Shown one piece after another: positions 1 through 10,027 of a stretch of 64,000 nt of DNA; position 1 is the first letter of the stretch, and every line of letters starts with the position of its first letter. The notes under the pieces are model-generated. The model searched no databases. It was not told the origin of the DNA and worked only from the letters and a program-made list of their open reading frames with translations. The translations under genes were made by a program, and so were the position numbers. This stretch comes from JBMOJK01 sp049315825 (GTDB lineage Bacteria; Patescibacteriota; Gracilibacteria; BD1-5; UBA2023), in NCBI GenBank assembly GCA_049315825.1, contig JBMOJK010000001.1, forward strand, positions 71,469 to 135,468. Reading direction: 5' to 3'.

Positions 1-1
1 T

Positions 2-1021
2 CAGCTTTTGTATTTTCAGTCCAAGAAAAAATCCATCCAAAATCTCTCTGCACTGCTCAAGATCGAGATCGAACGCGGACGAAGTCTTGCGGATATTGCG
101 CGTGATCTTCCGAAAGTATTTTCCGGATTCGATGCTGCGATGTTCGAGATGGGAGATGCAACGGGACAAATTGGCGCGATTTTCCAGAAACTCACAGAAA
201 AAGAGGAGAAAACACTCGATCTAGAACGAAAAGTAAAATGAGCACTCGTCTATCCTATCGCGATCGTCATTGTTGCGATCATGATGATCGCAATCTTGCT
301 CGTCTACGTTATTCCACGAATTGAAACGATTTACAAAGAGGCACACACCACCCTCCCCGCTCTCACAACTGTGATCATCGGAATGTCGCATTTCTTGCGA
401 AGTTATGGGGTTTTTGTACTCATTGGTCTCGTAGGAATTGGCTTTATGGTTCGCCTAATGCTTCGTGAGCCTCGCATAAAGCGAGAATTCGATCGTTTCA
501 TCCTGACTATCCCCCTCTTTGGTGGACTCATTAAGGCAAAAATTCTCGTAATTTTCGCGGATTTTCTCTCAATACTCCTCGAATCCGGGATCACGATCTA
601 TCGCGCCCTCGATATCGTCTCAGCAGCCACCAGCAACAGCTACTACCGCAGCGAAATCGAAGGACTCATCAAAGATATACGTGCCGGAAAGCACCTCTCA
701 CTCGCCATGGGTGGCGACTATCTCGAACGTCGCATCAAAGGCGAATCGCTCAGTGGGGCAGAAATGACTGCTTCTGGTCGCAGGCTTGACTGCTTCACGA
801 TCGAACTCTCGACCGCCGTCAAAGTCGGAGAACAAACCGGAACACTCGCCAAGATGCTCGCCAAAGCCTCATACCGTTACGAACGTGAGATCGACACTAC
901 TATTAAGTCGCTCTCCAGTCTCCTGGAGCCAGTCGTTATCATCGTCATCGGTGCGATTGTCGGAGTGATCGTTCTTGCGATCATGATGCCATTCTTCAAT
1001 ATGGTTCAGGTGATTAAATAA
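2..1021 (+). CDS. pilC: Type II secretion/type IV pilus inner-membrane platform protein (GspF/PilC), 5' partial
   Basis: Inner-membrane platform protein that links the assembly ATPase to pilin or pseudopilin subunits. The start lies upstream of the window; about 339 residues remain. The end of a first T2SSF helical domain is followed by a membrane segment (visible residues ~80-105), a second hydrophobic stretch (~130-155), a second T2SSF domain with the family-typical AVKVGEQTGTL sequence, and a C-terminal membrane helix ending in MMPFFNMVQVIK. UGA at 239-241 falls just before the first membrane helix and is read as Gly. It ends in TAA inside a strong hairpin shared with convergent prfA. Whether it serves pili or secretion cannot be decided without neighbours. 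Confidence 0.9.
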
Positions 1022-1047
1022 AAATCCTTCCAACCGGAAGGATTTTT
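1021..1047. terminator. Bidirectional terminator between pilC and prfA
   Basis: Perfect 11-bp stem (AAAATCCTTCC/GGAAGGATTTT) with an AACC loop, flanked by A and T runs. It lies between two convergent stop codons and can serve both genes. Confidence 0.85.
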
Positions 1048-1048
1048 A

Positions 1049-2125
1049 TTATTCTCCACCACTCGCTTGAGCGAGGAGTGCGCTCTGATCTGCGATCTGG
1101 AGTGCTTCGATGATGTGTCCGAGTTTTCCTTGCATGATGGCAGGGATATTGGAGAAGCTCTCATTGATGCGGTGGTCCGTGACGCGATCCTGTGGGAAAT
1201 TGTACGTTCGGATCTTCTCAGATCGGTCTCCCGTTCCTACTTGGGCGAGACGAACGACTCCGAGTTCAGCATTGCGCTTTTCTTCTTCCATTGCATAAAC
1301 GCGGGCTCGCATGATCTCGAGTGCTTTCATCTTGTTCTGGAGCTGTGAACGCTCATCCTGACACTCTACGACGATACCCGTTGGCATATGAACCATTCGG
1401 ATTGCAGAGTTCGTCTTATTGACGTGCTGTCCTCCGGCTCCACTCGCTCGAGATACCGAGATTTCAAGGTCTTCATCGCGGATTTCAACGTCGATTGCCT
1501 CCACTTCTGGCATGACCGCAACTGTGATCGTACTTGTATGCACTCGCCCCTTGTTTTCCGTAGCTGGGATGCGCTGTACACGGTGCGTTCCACCCTCGAA
1601 TTTGAACTTCGAATATGCTCCAAATCCAGAAACCTTGATCACCATTTCTTTGATCCCTCCGACATCTGCAGAGTTTTCGTCGAGAATCTCGATCTGGAAT
1701 CCTTCCTGTTGTGCATAGATCATGTATGCATTGGCAAGCTCACGACCGAAGAGTGCCGCTTCATCACCTCCAACTCCGGCTCGAACTTCGAGGATGATAT
1801 TCTTCTCGTCGTTCTTGTCCTTGGGAAGGAGTGCGAGCTTGAGCTCTTCTTCGAGTGCCGACACGCGAGCCTCACCCGTTGCAAGTTCTTCTTTTGCCAT
1901 CGCGATCATGTCGGGATCTTTTTCGGTTGCAAGAAGATCCTTCGCATCAGCCATATTGGTCATAAGAGCCTTGTACTCAAGGTACAGTTCTACGGTTTTT
2001 TCGAGGGATTTTTTCTTCTGCATGACCTCTTTGAGTTTCTTTGGGTCAGCATAAATCGCACCGTCTTCAAGAGACTTTTCGAGTGCTTTATAATCGTCTA
2101 CTAGGTGGTCGAGTTCGAACTTCAT
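1049..2125 (-). CDS. prfA: Peptide chain release factor 1
   Basis: Class I release factor that hydrolyses peptidyl-tRNA at UAA and UAG. The 358-residue product matches the usual RF1 length. It has the RF1 codon-recognition tripeptide PAT (~187-189, inside RVQRIPATENKGR), which separates it from RF2 (SPF), and the catalytic GGQ (~231-233, SGAGGQHVNKT). The start at MKFELDHLV gives the normal RF1 N-terminus; an in-frame ATG 57 bases upstream would add residues not typical of the family. No in-frame UGA. RF1 recognises UAA/UAG only, which suits a genome where UGA is sense. Convergent with pilC. Confidence 0.96.
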   Translation of the reverse strand: MKFELDHLVDDYKALEKSLEDGAIYADPKKLKEVMQKKKSLEKTVELYLEYKALMTNMADAKDLLATEKDPDMIAMAKEELATGEARVSALEEELKLALLPKDKNDEKNIILEVRAGVGGDEAALFGRELANAYMIYAQQEGFQIEILDENSADVGGIKEMVIKVSGFGAYSKFKFEGGTHRVQRIPATENKGRVHTSTITVAVMPEVEAIDVEIRDEDLEISVSRASGAGGQHVNKTNSAIRMVHMPTGIVVECQDERSQLQNKMKALEIMRARVYAMEEEKRNAELGVVRLAQVGTGDRSEKIRTYNFPQDRVTDHRINESFSNIPAIMQGKLGHIIEALQIADQSALLAQASGGE

Positions 2126-2213
2126 ATTGAGAAATGCGCAGATTGTACGATGAGCTGATAAAAAGTCCAATTCTTTTGACAATAGAGGGATAATTGATAC
2201 TCTCCAAAACGTT

Positions 2214-2297
2214 GCCCTGATGGCGGAATGGTAGACGCGGAGGACTCAAAATCCTCTTCCTTCGGGAGTGCGGGTTCAAGTCCCGCTTGGGGCACCA
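2214..2297 (+). tRNA. tRNA-Leu (anticodon CAA)
   Basis: Class II cloverleaf with a 7-bp acceptor stem (GCCCTGA/TTGGGGC), anticodon stem GAGGA/TCCTC, loop CTCAAAA giving anticodon CAA, a long variable arm, T-loop GGTTCAAGTCC and encoded CCA. A strong terminator follows. Confidence 0.95.
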
Positions 2298-2310
2298 TCT
2301 CAATTTACAA

Positions 2311-2347
2311 TATCCTCCTCCTCTTAATTTTGGGGGAGGATTTTATA
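2311..2347 (+). terminator. Terminator of tRNA-Leu
   Basis: A 10-bp stem (ATCCTCCTCC/GGGGGAGGAT, one G-T pair) with an AT-rich loop and TTTTATAT tail, 14 bases after the tRNA. The purine-rich 3' arm also sits just before the next start codon and could act as its ribosome binding site. Confidence 0.7.
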
Positions 2348-2354
2348 TAAAAAT

Positions 2355-4898
2355 ATGTCTAATAAGTATCGCATCATTACTGCCCTATTTATTTTGGGTC
2401 TCACGTATACGCACCTCACATCTGCAGCAGATACATGAAGCATTTGCAAAAATGATGAGGTTTTTATCCAGTTCAGCCAGGCTCCTCGTGGATTTATATG
2501 CCTCAGCAAAAGTGGAGCCCAATATCTTGAAGACTATCTCATACCTAATTATCAACGCAGACTGAGTCAGGGCGAGGATATCAATCTAATACTTGGGGAA
2601 ATCGAGGCCCATATTGACGTTCCAACAGACTGGACAAACGAGTACTCTGTTGAGAATATGATTGCCTCAGAGCGTATTGAGAGTGCTGCAAAGTACAAAT
2701 GCCAGAACGAAAAACGCACTCCTGAAATCACTATATGAAAAGAGCTTTTTGAAAATAATTCGATTCAGGCGAGTTGCTCTTTTCCTCAAGACAAAAGAAA
2801 TCCAGTCACCTTTCTTGATATCTCGCTTTCATGGAAAGACACAGAAGGAAACAGTCGATCTGTCATGGGAAGTGGGGAGAGCTTTTCGGGCGTTACTATT
2901 GATGCGCCTATTGCAGGCAAATATGCCGTAAGCTGCAATTATCGCCCAAGTTTCTGCAGAACCGCTCATGATTTCACAAAAGAAAAAAATGTAACGAGCG
3001 TTCCACCCCCTTATATCCCCCAGCAATCAATAGCACGACGTTGGAATGAAGTCATGCTCAATGCAATACGAAAGGACCGAGTTCGTCCTCCAGTGCAAGC
3101 AAGAAATTTATTTCATTTAAGCGCAGCACTCTATGATATTTGGACACAGGCGCACCACGAAAACGCGCCGTATCTTTTTTGAAATTGAAAACCAAAGAGC
3201 TGCACACTGCCTGAAAAAATAAAAAACACTCAACTCTCAAGCGAACAGCTCAATGAAGCTATGAGTTATGCTGCGTACCGAATTATAGAATCTCGATACA
3301 GGGAATCACCCGGATTCACACAGACTCTACAAGAAGCTCAGCAACTCATGAATAGACTCGGATATTCATGGAAAAAAACAGAATTCCGACTCACAAATAC
3401 ACCAATCATTGATCCTGCTGTATTCTGAAATGCGGTGGCAAGATGTTATTTGGCCTATGGAAAAACAGACGGTGCAAATGAAGAAGGAACTACTGAAATA
3501 CTTGGGGAATTTGGCTCATATTCCAACAAATACTATAAACCAGTAAACCCACCACTTGATCCTGAGAATTTCGGGAATCCGGATCTTGTTGATTGGAATC
3601 GTTGGCAACCTATTACCCTTGAAACCTTTATAGATCAAGGATGAAATCCAATACGAGGATGAGCGGCAACCTTTATTGGTGCCGAATGGGGCGGAGTGAA
3701 ACCATTTTCACTTACACCAAAACAGGACACAAAGCATGTACGAGATGGGAATACCTATCACGCATACCTTGACCCTGGAATGTTCCCAGAAGCCACCGGC
3801 GCTACTGCAGAATTATATAAATGGAATTTTCTCTTGGTAGGACTGTGGTCGAGTCATCTCGATCCAAAAGATACAACCATGATGGATATATCACCTGCAA
3901 CTCTCTGAAATGCACAAGAATTGCCAGCAGATTTTTCTGGCATGACGCAATACTATGATCTCAAGCAGTGATGAGTAAAAACATACGGCAGAAAGATAAA
4001 TCCAAAAACTGGAGAGCCATACAAGTCTAATTTTGTTCGTCGTGGGGACTATACCCGAGTTATCGCAGAAATGTGGGCAGATGGACCAACATCGGAAACC
4101 CCGCCTGGCCATTGGTTCAAAATCTTCAATGAAGTTTCTGACAAAATCGAACAGAAGAGATTTGAATGACAAGGCCCTGTTTTGGGAAATCTCGAATGGG
4201 ATATAAAGGGATATTTCCTGCTTGGATGAGCGATGCACGACGCAGCGATAGCGGCCTGGTGAATTAAATGAGCATATGATGGCATTCGTCCAATTTCAGC
4301 AATTCGTGCAATGGCTGCAAAAGGACAATCGAGCGATCCAGATCAGCCATCCTACAATCCACAATGACTTCCTCTGGTGCCAGGTTATGTAGAAATCATT
4401 TGAAAAAATGACCCACTTGCAGGTAAAAATGGGATATACGTCGGGAAGATTAAAATGCGTGCTTGGAAGTGACCAAAACACATCTATGACCCCGCGATTG
4501 ATACAGCTGGATCAGATTGGATTCTAGCAGAAAAATGGTGGCCCTATCAGAGACCAAGCTTTGTCACTCCGCCATTTGCTGGATACGTATCTGGTCACTC
4601 AACGTTTTCACGAGCGGCTGCTGAAATGCTCACTAGACTTACTGGGGATGAATACTTTCCGGGTGGACTCTTTGAATTCAGTGCAAAAGCACATAATTAT
4701 CTCGTATTTGAACAAGGACCAGCATCCGATGTAACACTTCAGTGGGCAACGTATCGAGATGCGGCAAACGAATCAGCCCTCTCTCGTATTTGGTGAGGGA
4801 TTCACCCACCAATGGATGATATTACCGGACGAAAAATTGGTGAAAAAATCGGAAATCAGGCATTTGAATACGGAAAAAAGTATTTCCATATTCGATAG
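2355..4898 (+). CDS. Secreted vanadium-dependent haloperoxidase-like protein (PAP2 superfamily)
   Basis: 847 residues when UGA is read as Gly; about 18 UGA codons, so it would look like shredded fragments under the standard code. It starts with a signal peptide (ALFILGLTYTHLTSA), implying export. The C-terminal third carries the three-part vanadate pocket of vanadium haloperoxidases: K-x6-RP (KGAYDGIRP, K638/R645), SGH (YVSGHSTFS, His748) and SRxxxGxH (SRIWGGIH, R811/H817), the last with the family's Arg-to-His spacing. Acid phosphatases of the PAP2 fold share this pocket, so phosphatase activity is an alternative. The ~400-residue N-terminal part is unassigned. Flanked by tRNA-Leu and tRNA-Ser with terminators on both sides, so probably monocistronic. 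Function inferred from motifs only. Confidence 0.85.
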
Positions 4899-4901
4899 CA
4901 G

Positions 4902-4936
4902 TATTATAAAACCGCACATTTGTGCGGTTTTATAAT
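4902..4936 (+). terminator. Terminator of haloperoxidase-like gene
   Basis: Stem of about 16 bp (TATTATAAAACCGCAC and its complement) with an ATTT loop, directly after the TAG stop. Confidence 0.8.
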
Positions 4937-4979
4937 AAAAAATTTTCAAAATCATGAATCCCGCTAAAATCCCCTGCAC

Positions 4980-5070
4980 GGAGAGATGGCAGAGTGGTTG
5001 AACGCACTAGTCTCGAAAACTGGCATACCAGTCTCTGGTATCGAGGGTTCGAATCCCTCTCTCTCCGCCA
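4980..5070 (+). tRNA. tRNA-Ser (anticodon CGA)
   Basis: Class II tRNA with acceptor GGAGAGA/TCTCTCC, anticodon stem CTAGT/ACTGG, loop CTCGAAA (anticodon CGA), a long variable arm (ATACCAG/CTGGTAT), T-arm GGGTTCGAATCCC and encoded CCA. Its 3' end is repeated twice downstream. Confidence 0.95.
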
Positions 5071-5337
5071 TAATTGTTCACAAATCATGATTGGGATTCG
5101 AACGTGAGGCTTTTCCGAAGCTCGTAGAGCGCAGGAGAAAGAAAGCCAACAACTTGGCTTTCGGCCGAGCGCGTCCCGAAGGGAAGAATCCCTCTCTCTC
5201 CGCCATAATTGTTCACAAATCATAATTGAGATTCGAACCGAGGGTAAAACGCGCATGCGTTTTAAGAGTCCAACAACTTGGACTCTGGCCCGAGGCGTCC
5301 GCAGCGAAGCGGAGGAAGAATCCCTCTCTCTCCGCCA
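5051..5337 (+). repeat. Three copies of the tRNA-Ser 3' end bracketing two palindromic inserts
   Basis: The 20 bases from T-arm to CCA of tRNA-Ser occur at 5051-5070, 5186-5205 and 5318-5337 (spacing 135 and 132). After the first and second copies about 33 flanking bases are also repeated (from TAATTGTTCACAAATCAT). Between copies lie inserts at 5093-5192 (100 bp) and about 5228-5324 (97 bp), each opened by an inverted T-arm (GATTCGAAC) and closed by GAAGAATCCC, so GGGATTC pairs with GAATCCC. Both contain a hairpin with the same 12-base centre CCAACAACTTGG on different stems (AGAAAG.. versus AGAGT..), then a GAG-GCGTCC linker and a GAAG hairpin. The layout resembles the repeated attachment site of tRNA-targeting elements, on a miniature scale. 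Confidence 0.85.
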
Positions 5338-5356
5338 AAATGAATCATCGAAATAA

Positions 5357-5387
5357 GAAAGGCTCCGAATGGGGTCTTTCTTTTGTT
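5357..5387 (+). terminator. Terminator after the tRNA-Ser repeat array
   Basis: Hairpin GAAAG-G-CTCC-gaat-GGGG-T-CTTTC followed by TTTTGTT, 20 bases after the last tRNA-Ser 3'-end copy. The array may therefore be transcribed with the tRNA. Confidence 0.65.
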
Positions 5388-5397
5388 GAGAATTCTA

Positions 5398-5413
5398 GGA
5401 ATCGAACCCGACC
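5398..5413 (-). other. Isolated T-arm-like fragment
   Basis: The minus strand reads GGGTTCGATTCC, a T-loop-like sequence, but no acceptor, anticodon or D arm can be built around it. It is a third inverted T-arm-like sequence after the tRNA-Ser array, possibly the relic of another insert. Confidence 0.4.
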
Positions 5414-5447
5414 CACCCCAATTGTCAACCGATTTCCCTACTTCACC

Positions 5448-5475
5448 TTGAGTCCCAAAAGAGCTAGGATATACT
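5448..5475 (+). promoter_or_regulatory. Sigma-70-type promoter for a putative ncRNA
   Basis: TTGAGT, 16-base spacer, TATACT. It predicts a start near 5482 and a transcript of about 210 bases ending at the terminator at 5663-5692. A second possible -10 (TACAAT) lies near 5519. Confidence 0.5.
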
Positions 5476-5481
5476 CTCTCA

Positions 5482-5692
5482 AGCTGCCGCTCAAGTGCAT
5501 CTGTCTCGCGTATTTTTCTCTACAATTCTACGCACTTCATGGGTTTGTACGCTGGATACGGTCACCGTACCGGCCACGACACCCGTAGGGAAAAGTTGAT
5601 CCGTTCAACCTACCCACTTCCTGCACACAGGGAACAAATGGAGATATCAACGGTTCGGCGGGATCCAGTAAATTCGTTTACTGGATTTTTTT
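5482..5692 (+). ncRNA. Putative structured non-coding RNA
   Basis: No convincing reading frame between a good promoter and a strong terminator. Visible structure includes GGATACGG-tca-CCGTAcC, GTAGG..CCTAC enclosing GTTGA-tccgt-TCAAC, and TTCCTG-caca-CAGGGAA; ATCAAC near 5646 could pair with GTTGAT instead, giving an alternative fold. The diagnostic motifs of SRP RNA and tmRNA were not found. The next gene has its own promoter after the terminator, so this looks like a stand-alone RNA rather than a leader. A 6S-like role is possible but not shown. Confidence 0.45.
5663..5692 (+). terminator. Terminator of the putative ncRNA
   Basis: Perfect 10-bp stem ATCCAGTAAA/TTTACTGGAT with a TTCG tetraloop, followed by seven T residues. 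Confidence 0.85.
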
Positions 5693-5703
5693 ATGCCCGT
5701 TTT

Positions 5704-5732
5704 TTGCCTTCAAATAGATATTTTGTTATAAT
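5704..5732 (+). promoter_or_regulatory. Promoter of the 1422-residue gene
   Basis: TTGCCT, 17-base spacer, TATAAT; 26 bases before the start codon at 5759. Confidence 0.65.
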
Positions 5733-5758
5733 CAAAACAGTATTTTTCTACAAGCAAT

Positions 5759-8700
5759 ATGTCAGACAGACAAAACAATTCAGAACATGGTGTCAATGTT
5801 GGTGCTGCGGAAGAGGCGATTTCTCACGCCGAAGCACTTCCAACGGTAATTAAAGATTTTGTAGCACACAAGATACGATACTCTAAAACATGAGTTGAAT
5901 TTTATATCGCACTTGTAAACACAAGAGGAGACAACACGAAACTTCGTAGTCATCTCTATGCTGAAATTACAAAATTCATTCAAGATCGAAAAGTTTTTCC
6001 TGAATACAAAAAGATTGCTGATAGTAAAGATTTTTTGGATTTTTTAAACAAACACGAAAATCTTATCAACACAATACGAGATCGTGCTTTGTTTGAATGA
6101 AGAAAGATTGCTCAAATCCATAAAACCGTTATCCGGGAAATAGACAATCGTTATCAGATATCCGACCCAAAACACCGAGAACAGCTTACAAAACTCATCC
6201 AAGGACAAGCCTTGGAAAAACTACAAGAACGCATCAAGCAAGGAAACTTTGATGACTTAGTTACTTCTGTGCTTGGAGAACAGATCATAAAAGCTACAAA
6301 TCAGAAAACGATAGAGCTCACAACCGTGCAAAATCCTCTCTATGAGAAGGTAGCCCATCTACTGAATACAAAAGAGAGGAATGATCTCGAAAAAGCACTA
6401 AGAACTGGCACTTGTGCTGAAGAAAATCTTCGTCCATTGCTTGAAAAGCTAAATCCAGCTGAATGCCGAACTCTGCTTTACACCCTTAAAGCCACCATCT
6501 CTCTCGATCTTCTTGTACTGTCTTGAGTCATGCGAGAGGATACAGCGCGTTCTATGGCTCGAAAGGATCTTCTTTCGTATCAATTTCTTCCTGCAGAACA
6601 AGGCGATAAAGAACTGCTCACATTGATCGAAAAAGCTATTGATGACCTAGTTCCCAATCTGGATCTTTCAGAATATCGAATCTCAACTGAATCCATTGAT
6701 TCACATACAATAGATACCTTTGTAAAAACACCGAAATTCTCTGAGCTCATTGGATATCAGCTCAGCTTACTTGTTAATGAATTCAATAAATCTCGCAGCA
6801 GTCCAAATGTCTCCACAAAGACCACTGCACGAGAGCTGACTGAGAATATACTACCAAAAAGCATCGGAATTCACTCAGAATTCATCACCTATCTCGCTGA
6901 AAGCGTACAACAAAACAAGCCTGCGTATATCATCCAAAAGGTGCTTTGATCAGATAATCAGCAGCACACTGTATATCTGAGAGTTGAAAACTGGGATGAC
7001 TCCAATAAAAGCGTTGATGTATATCGTCTTTGAGCGAACAACAAGATGCTCTCATCCGAGAGCAAAGGCAATAAAGATACTGTACGCTACACCGAATTCG
7101 CCGCTGAACTTGAGAATAGCAGTCATCTCACATTTCTCAATAAAGAAGCCTTTGACTGACGCCTCGAAGGAGTTTCTAAGGTATCTGAAGAGTCTAAACC
7201 TACTCACCTTGAAACCATTTTTAAGGCTCTAGACACAAAAGCTCCAGTAGTTACTCCAGCTAAATCTGATCCCACAAGAGGTTGAGATGCTCTTAATGAA
7301 AATATTAAGGATCCAGCCAGCCCCACCAAGACACCCGAACCAGTTACCGCAACAGGAGGTGGTGCAGGTGGAAATGTGCCACCAGTCTCGCCATCTACAA
7401 CTACTCCTGACGAACCCGAACAACCTAGAAATCCTGAACAATCAGAGAATTCAGATAATGAGGATGAATCCTTAAACGCGCTTTCTGCAAATCTAAGCCT
7501 TGAGCAGTTACTTGCCAAGATCAATGAAATCGATCCAGATGGCGCAGAGCATGGGCTCAAAGTGGGAACAACCCTCATGACGAATGACCCAGGAACTGGA
7601 ACGACCGACTTTGGAATTTTGCACATCAAGGAAATCCGAGAGCCACAGGGTAATACCCCTGGACTCATCATTCTTCACGATGGACTCGGCGAGGAGATTG
7701 ATATGAGCTTCAACGCTTTTTACCTTGCCTTTAAGGGAAAGGTAGCAACCAAGAATGCCGTTGCAAAACGTATTACACCCATTGCAGATGCAAGTGGATT
7801 TTTGAGCGCGATCAAATCGCAACATCCAGACAAGTGAACATTTAGTGAGGTTGAATTCGACCAAGAAACACACAGATTTATTGAAAAAAGCCGTGCAGAA
7901 GAGAAAAACTACAAAGGAACCAGATTTTTTATAAACGATGGCTACGCGGTCGAGATCATTTCTCACAACGGACCAAATGTAACCATCAATTTCTACACCG
8001 ATGTAAAGAGCAATGACAAAAAAACGAAATTTGAAGGAGATCTTGTGCTTGACCAGAAAGAAATCAGCTACGAAGCACTCGCAACACTCTTTCTTCGATA
8101 CAATCTCACACCATCCAGATACCACCGCGATGGAGAATTGCCAATCAAGCCGATTGAGACACAGTCGGTAGATCAATCCAAAACAACACCCGGACACGTT
8201 AAACACTGGTTCTGAAAACTCAGTATCAACGATGTTTTACACGGGGGAAAACATTTTGTAGACTTCCTCAAAGAAAAAATCGCCCACGGAAGCCACCTTC
8301 AAGAAGCCCGTGTTATGCTTATGCTTGGACGTGGAATTGGGCTCGACAAGAAAAATAGTGACTGGTTCTTTGACCTCAAGGCAAAGGTTGAGAACAATGA
8401 GAAAAAGCTCGTAGAAGAACGTCTTGAAGAACTCGGAAAGATGGGCGGACCAGATCGCCAAAAGAGTGTATACGACTCACTCATGAATAATGGCTCTCAT
8501 GACTATGAACACTGGGCAAGTGTGTTCTCTATGCTCGAGAAGCACGGAACGCTTTATGTTGGAGCAGACCTACGAAAGCTTGAATGAAGTTACATTTTCT
8601 TCAAGCGTGTAGCAGGTCTCCCACTTGGGGTTGATGTTGCACACAGCCCAATATACAAAGAAATGCGTGCAAAACTCGAAAAAGCTCAAGAGCCCGTAAC

Positions 8701-10027
8701 AGAAGAAGGAATTATCCGCGAATATATGAAGGCAGCTGCTGCAGGTGGAAAATTCAACTCGCTCATGTGGATCTTGGCACGTGGAAAATGGGCCGAAGGA
8801 ATCAGAAATGAACAGGAAAGTGGGAAAAAAGAAGGTGACGGATTCATGACTATGGATCGTCGAGTCGACAATGCAATGAGTAAATTCCGCGAGAATGAAT
8901 ACAGTAAGGGTATTGGAGCAGCACTTTCTATTTCTGATAAACCAGGATCAGCAGCACGCAAGCATACACCATGGGTTGTGCTTGCAATTAGCCGAAAACC
9001 TGAACGATTTCATCAAGACATTCTTCAGAAATTTGCAGGATACTATGATGAATGACGCACTCACTCCCCTGCGCTCATGTTTCTTAAAGATCCAGCATCT
9101 CAGGAAATGTTCCGTCAGACAATCATGGCGCTCTGTGAAGTAAACGATCTTCGTAACGGAATAACTCGTGCCAATCGTAATAATGCGAGCAATAGAGGAA
9201 AGGAGAGTATGGTAGAAGATTTTGAAGCAGTTTTAAAAAAGGTAAACAGCAGGGAAACTTTCAGTAAGTGAGGCGACAATGAAAGCTTTGTGTCTATCGA
9301 AGCATTCTGGAAAAAATATGGAGAAACACTCCAGCCACAACTTACTCATTCAACAAGAGATCCTGTTGCTATTTATGAATCTGCAAATAATGCTGTATTT
9401 GCGGCGTATAATAGTAAGGTCAATAACGAACTCTGAAATACAAACTTCAGTAATATTGAGATGGATCTTGGAACTTATCTTCTCAATGATGCTACCGGAG
9501 CAAGTATTGTCTATTCCAAAACCGACAAAGTACTTGGAAAAATCAAAGTAAATCCAAACGGTATAAGCCTCCATCAAGGCGACAAACTCTCTGAGTTATT
9601 CTTTGGTCACTTCATCGAGACGGTAAAGGACATTAAAAAGATACAAAGCACTCCTGCCGAAGCTGCGCTTGTAGGAAAAGAGACTGCTCAATATACACTC
9701 GAGAAACAGTTCGCACTCTATTCAAAATTACATGAGGAATTCTATAAGTTTGCAATCCGTGAAACCGGACAGAACCACGAAAAATTCTGGGACGGCGAAC
9801 CAGGAAAATCGTATTCCCCACCTTTTGCAGTGATGCATGACCTTGGATTTAACTCACAAGGGGTAAAATGAAGTGTTTATGATCTATGAAAGCTCAAAAC
9901 ACTGGAGTACAAGAATCAGGTCAAAAAAGACTTCGAAAAATTCCTAAGCATCAAGCATACTGACACCTCAAGTGAGCTCATTGAAAAAGTAAGAGCGGAC
10001 ACGAGCAAAAATAGCACAAGCCACTAA
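5759..10027 (+). CDS. Giant protein of unknown function (1422 residues)
   Basis: Not recognised. Reading about 15 UGA codons as Gly joins a single frame from ATG 5759 to TAA 10025-10027. It is mostly charged and helical, with no signal peptide or clear membrane span, so it is probably cytoplasmic. Residues ~500-575 form a Pro/Thr/Glu/Asp-rich linker (repeated TTP, PEP and PEQ), separating an N-terminal helical half from a C-terminal half. It has its own promoter and overlaps the stop of the convergent DUF167 gene by four bases (CTAA). Size, low complexity linker and UGA density resemble the two giant genes at 16.8-23.7 kb, but no sequence homology between them was established by eye. Confidence 0.8.

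Noticed and set aside
1388..2104. Long open frame of 238 residues on the plus strand
   Set aside because: It lies antisense to prfA, has no family features and is a shadow of that gene's codon pattern.
5051..5337. CRISPR array at the tRNA-Ser repeats
   Set aside because: Only three repeat copies, which are tRNA 3' ends, and the intervening parts are structured and related to each other, unlike spacers.
5071..5340. Integron attC sites
   Set aside because: AAC and palindromes are present but the paired RYYYAAC/GTTRRRY core sites and any integrase gene are missing.
5380..5690. tmRNA on the minus strand, suggested by GGGTTCGATTCC near 5400
   Set aside because: No acceptor pairing, no CCA and no tag reading frame could be found.
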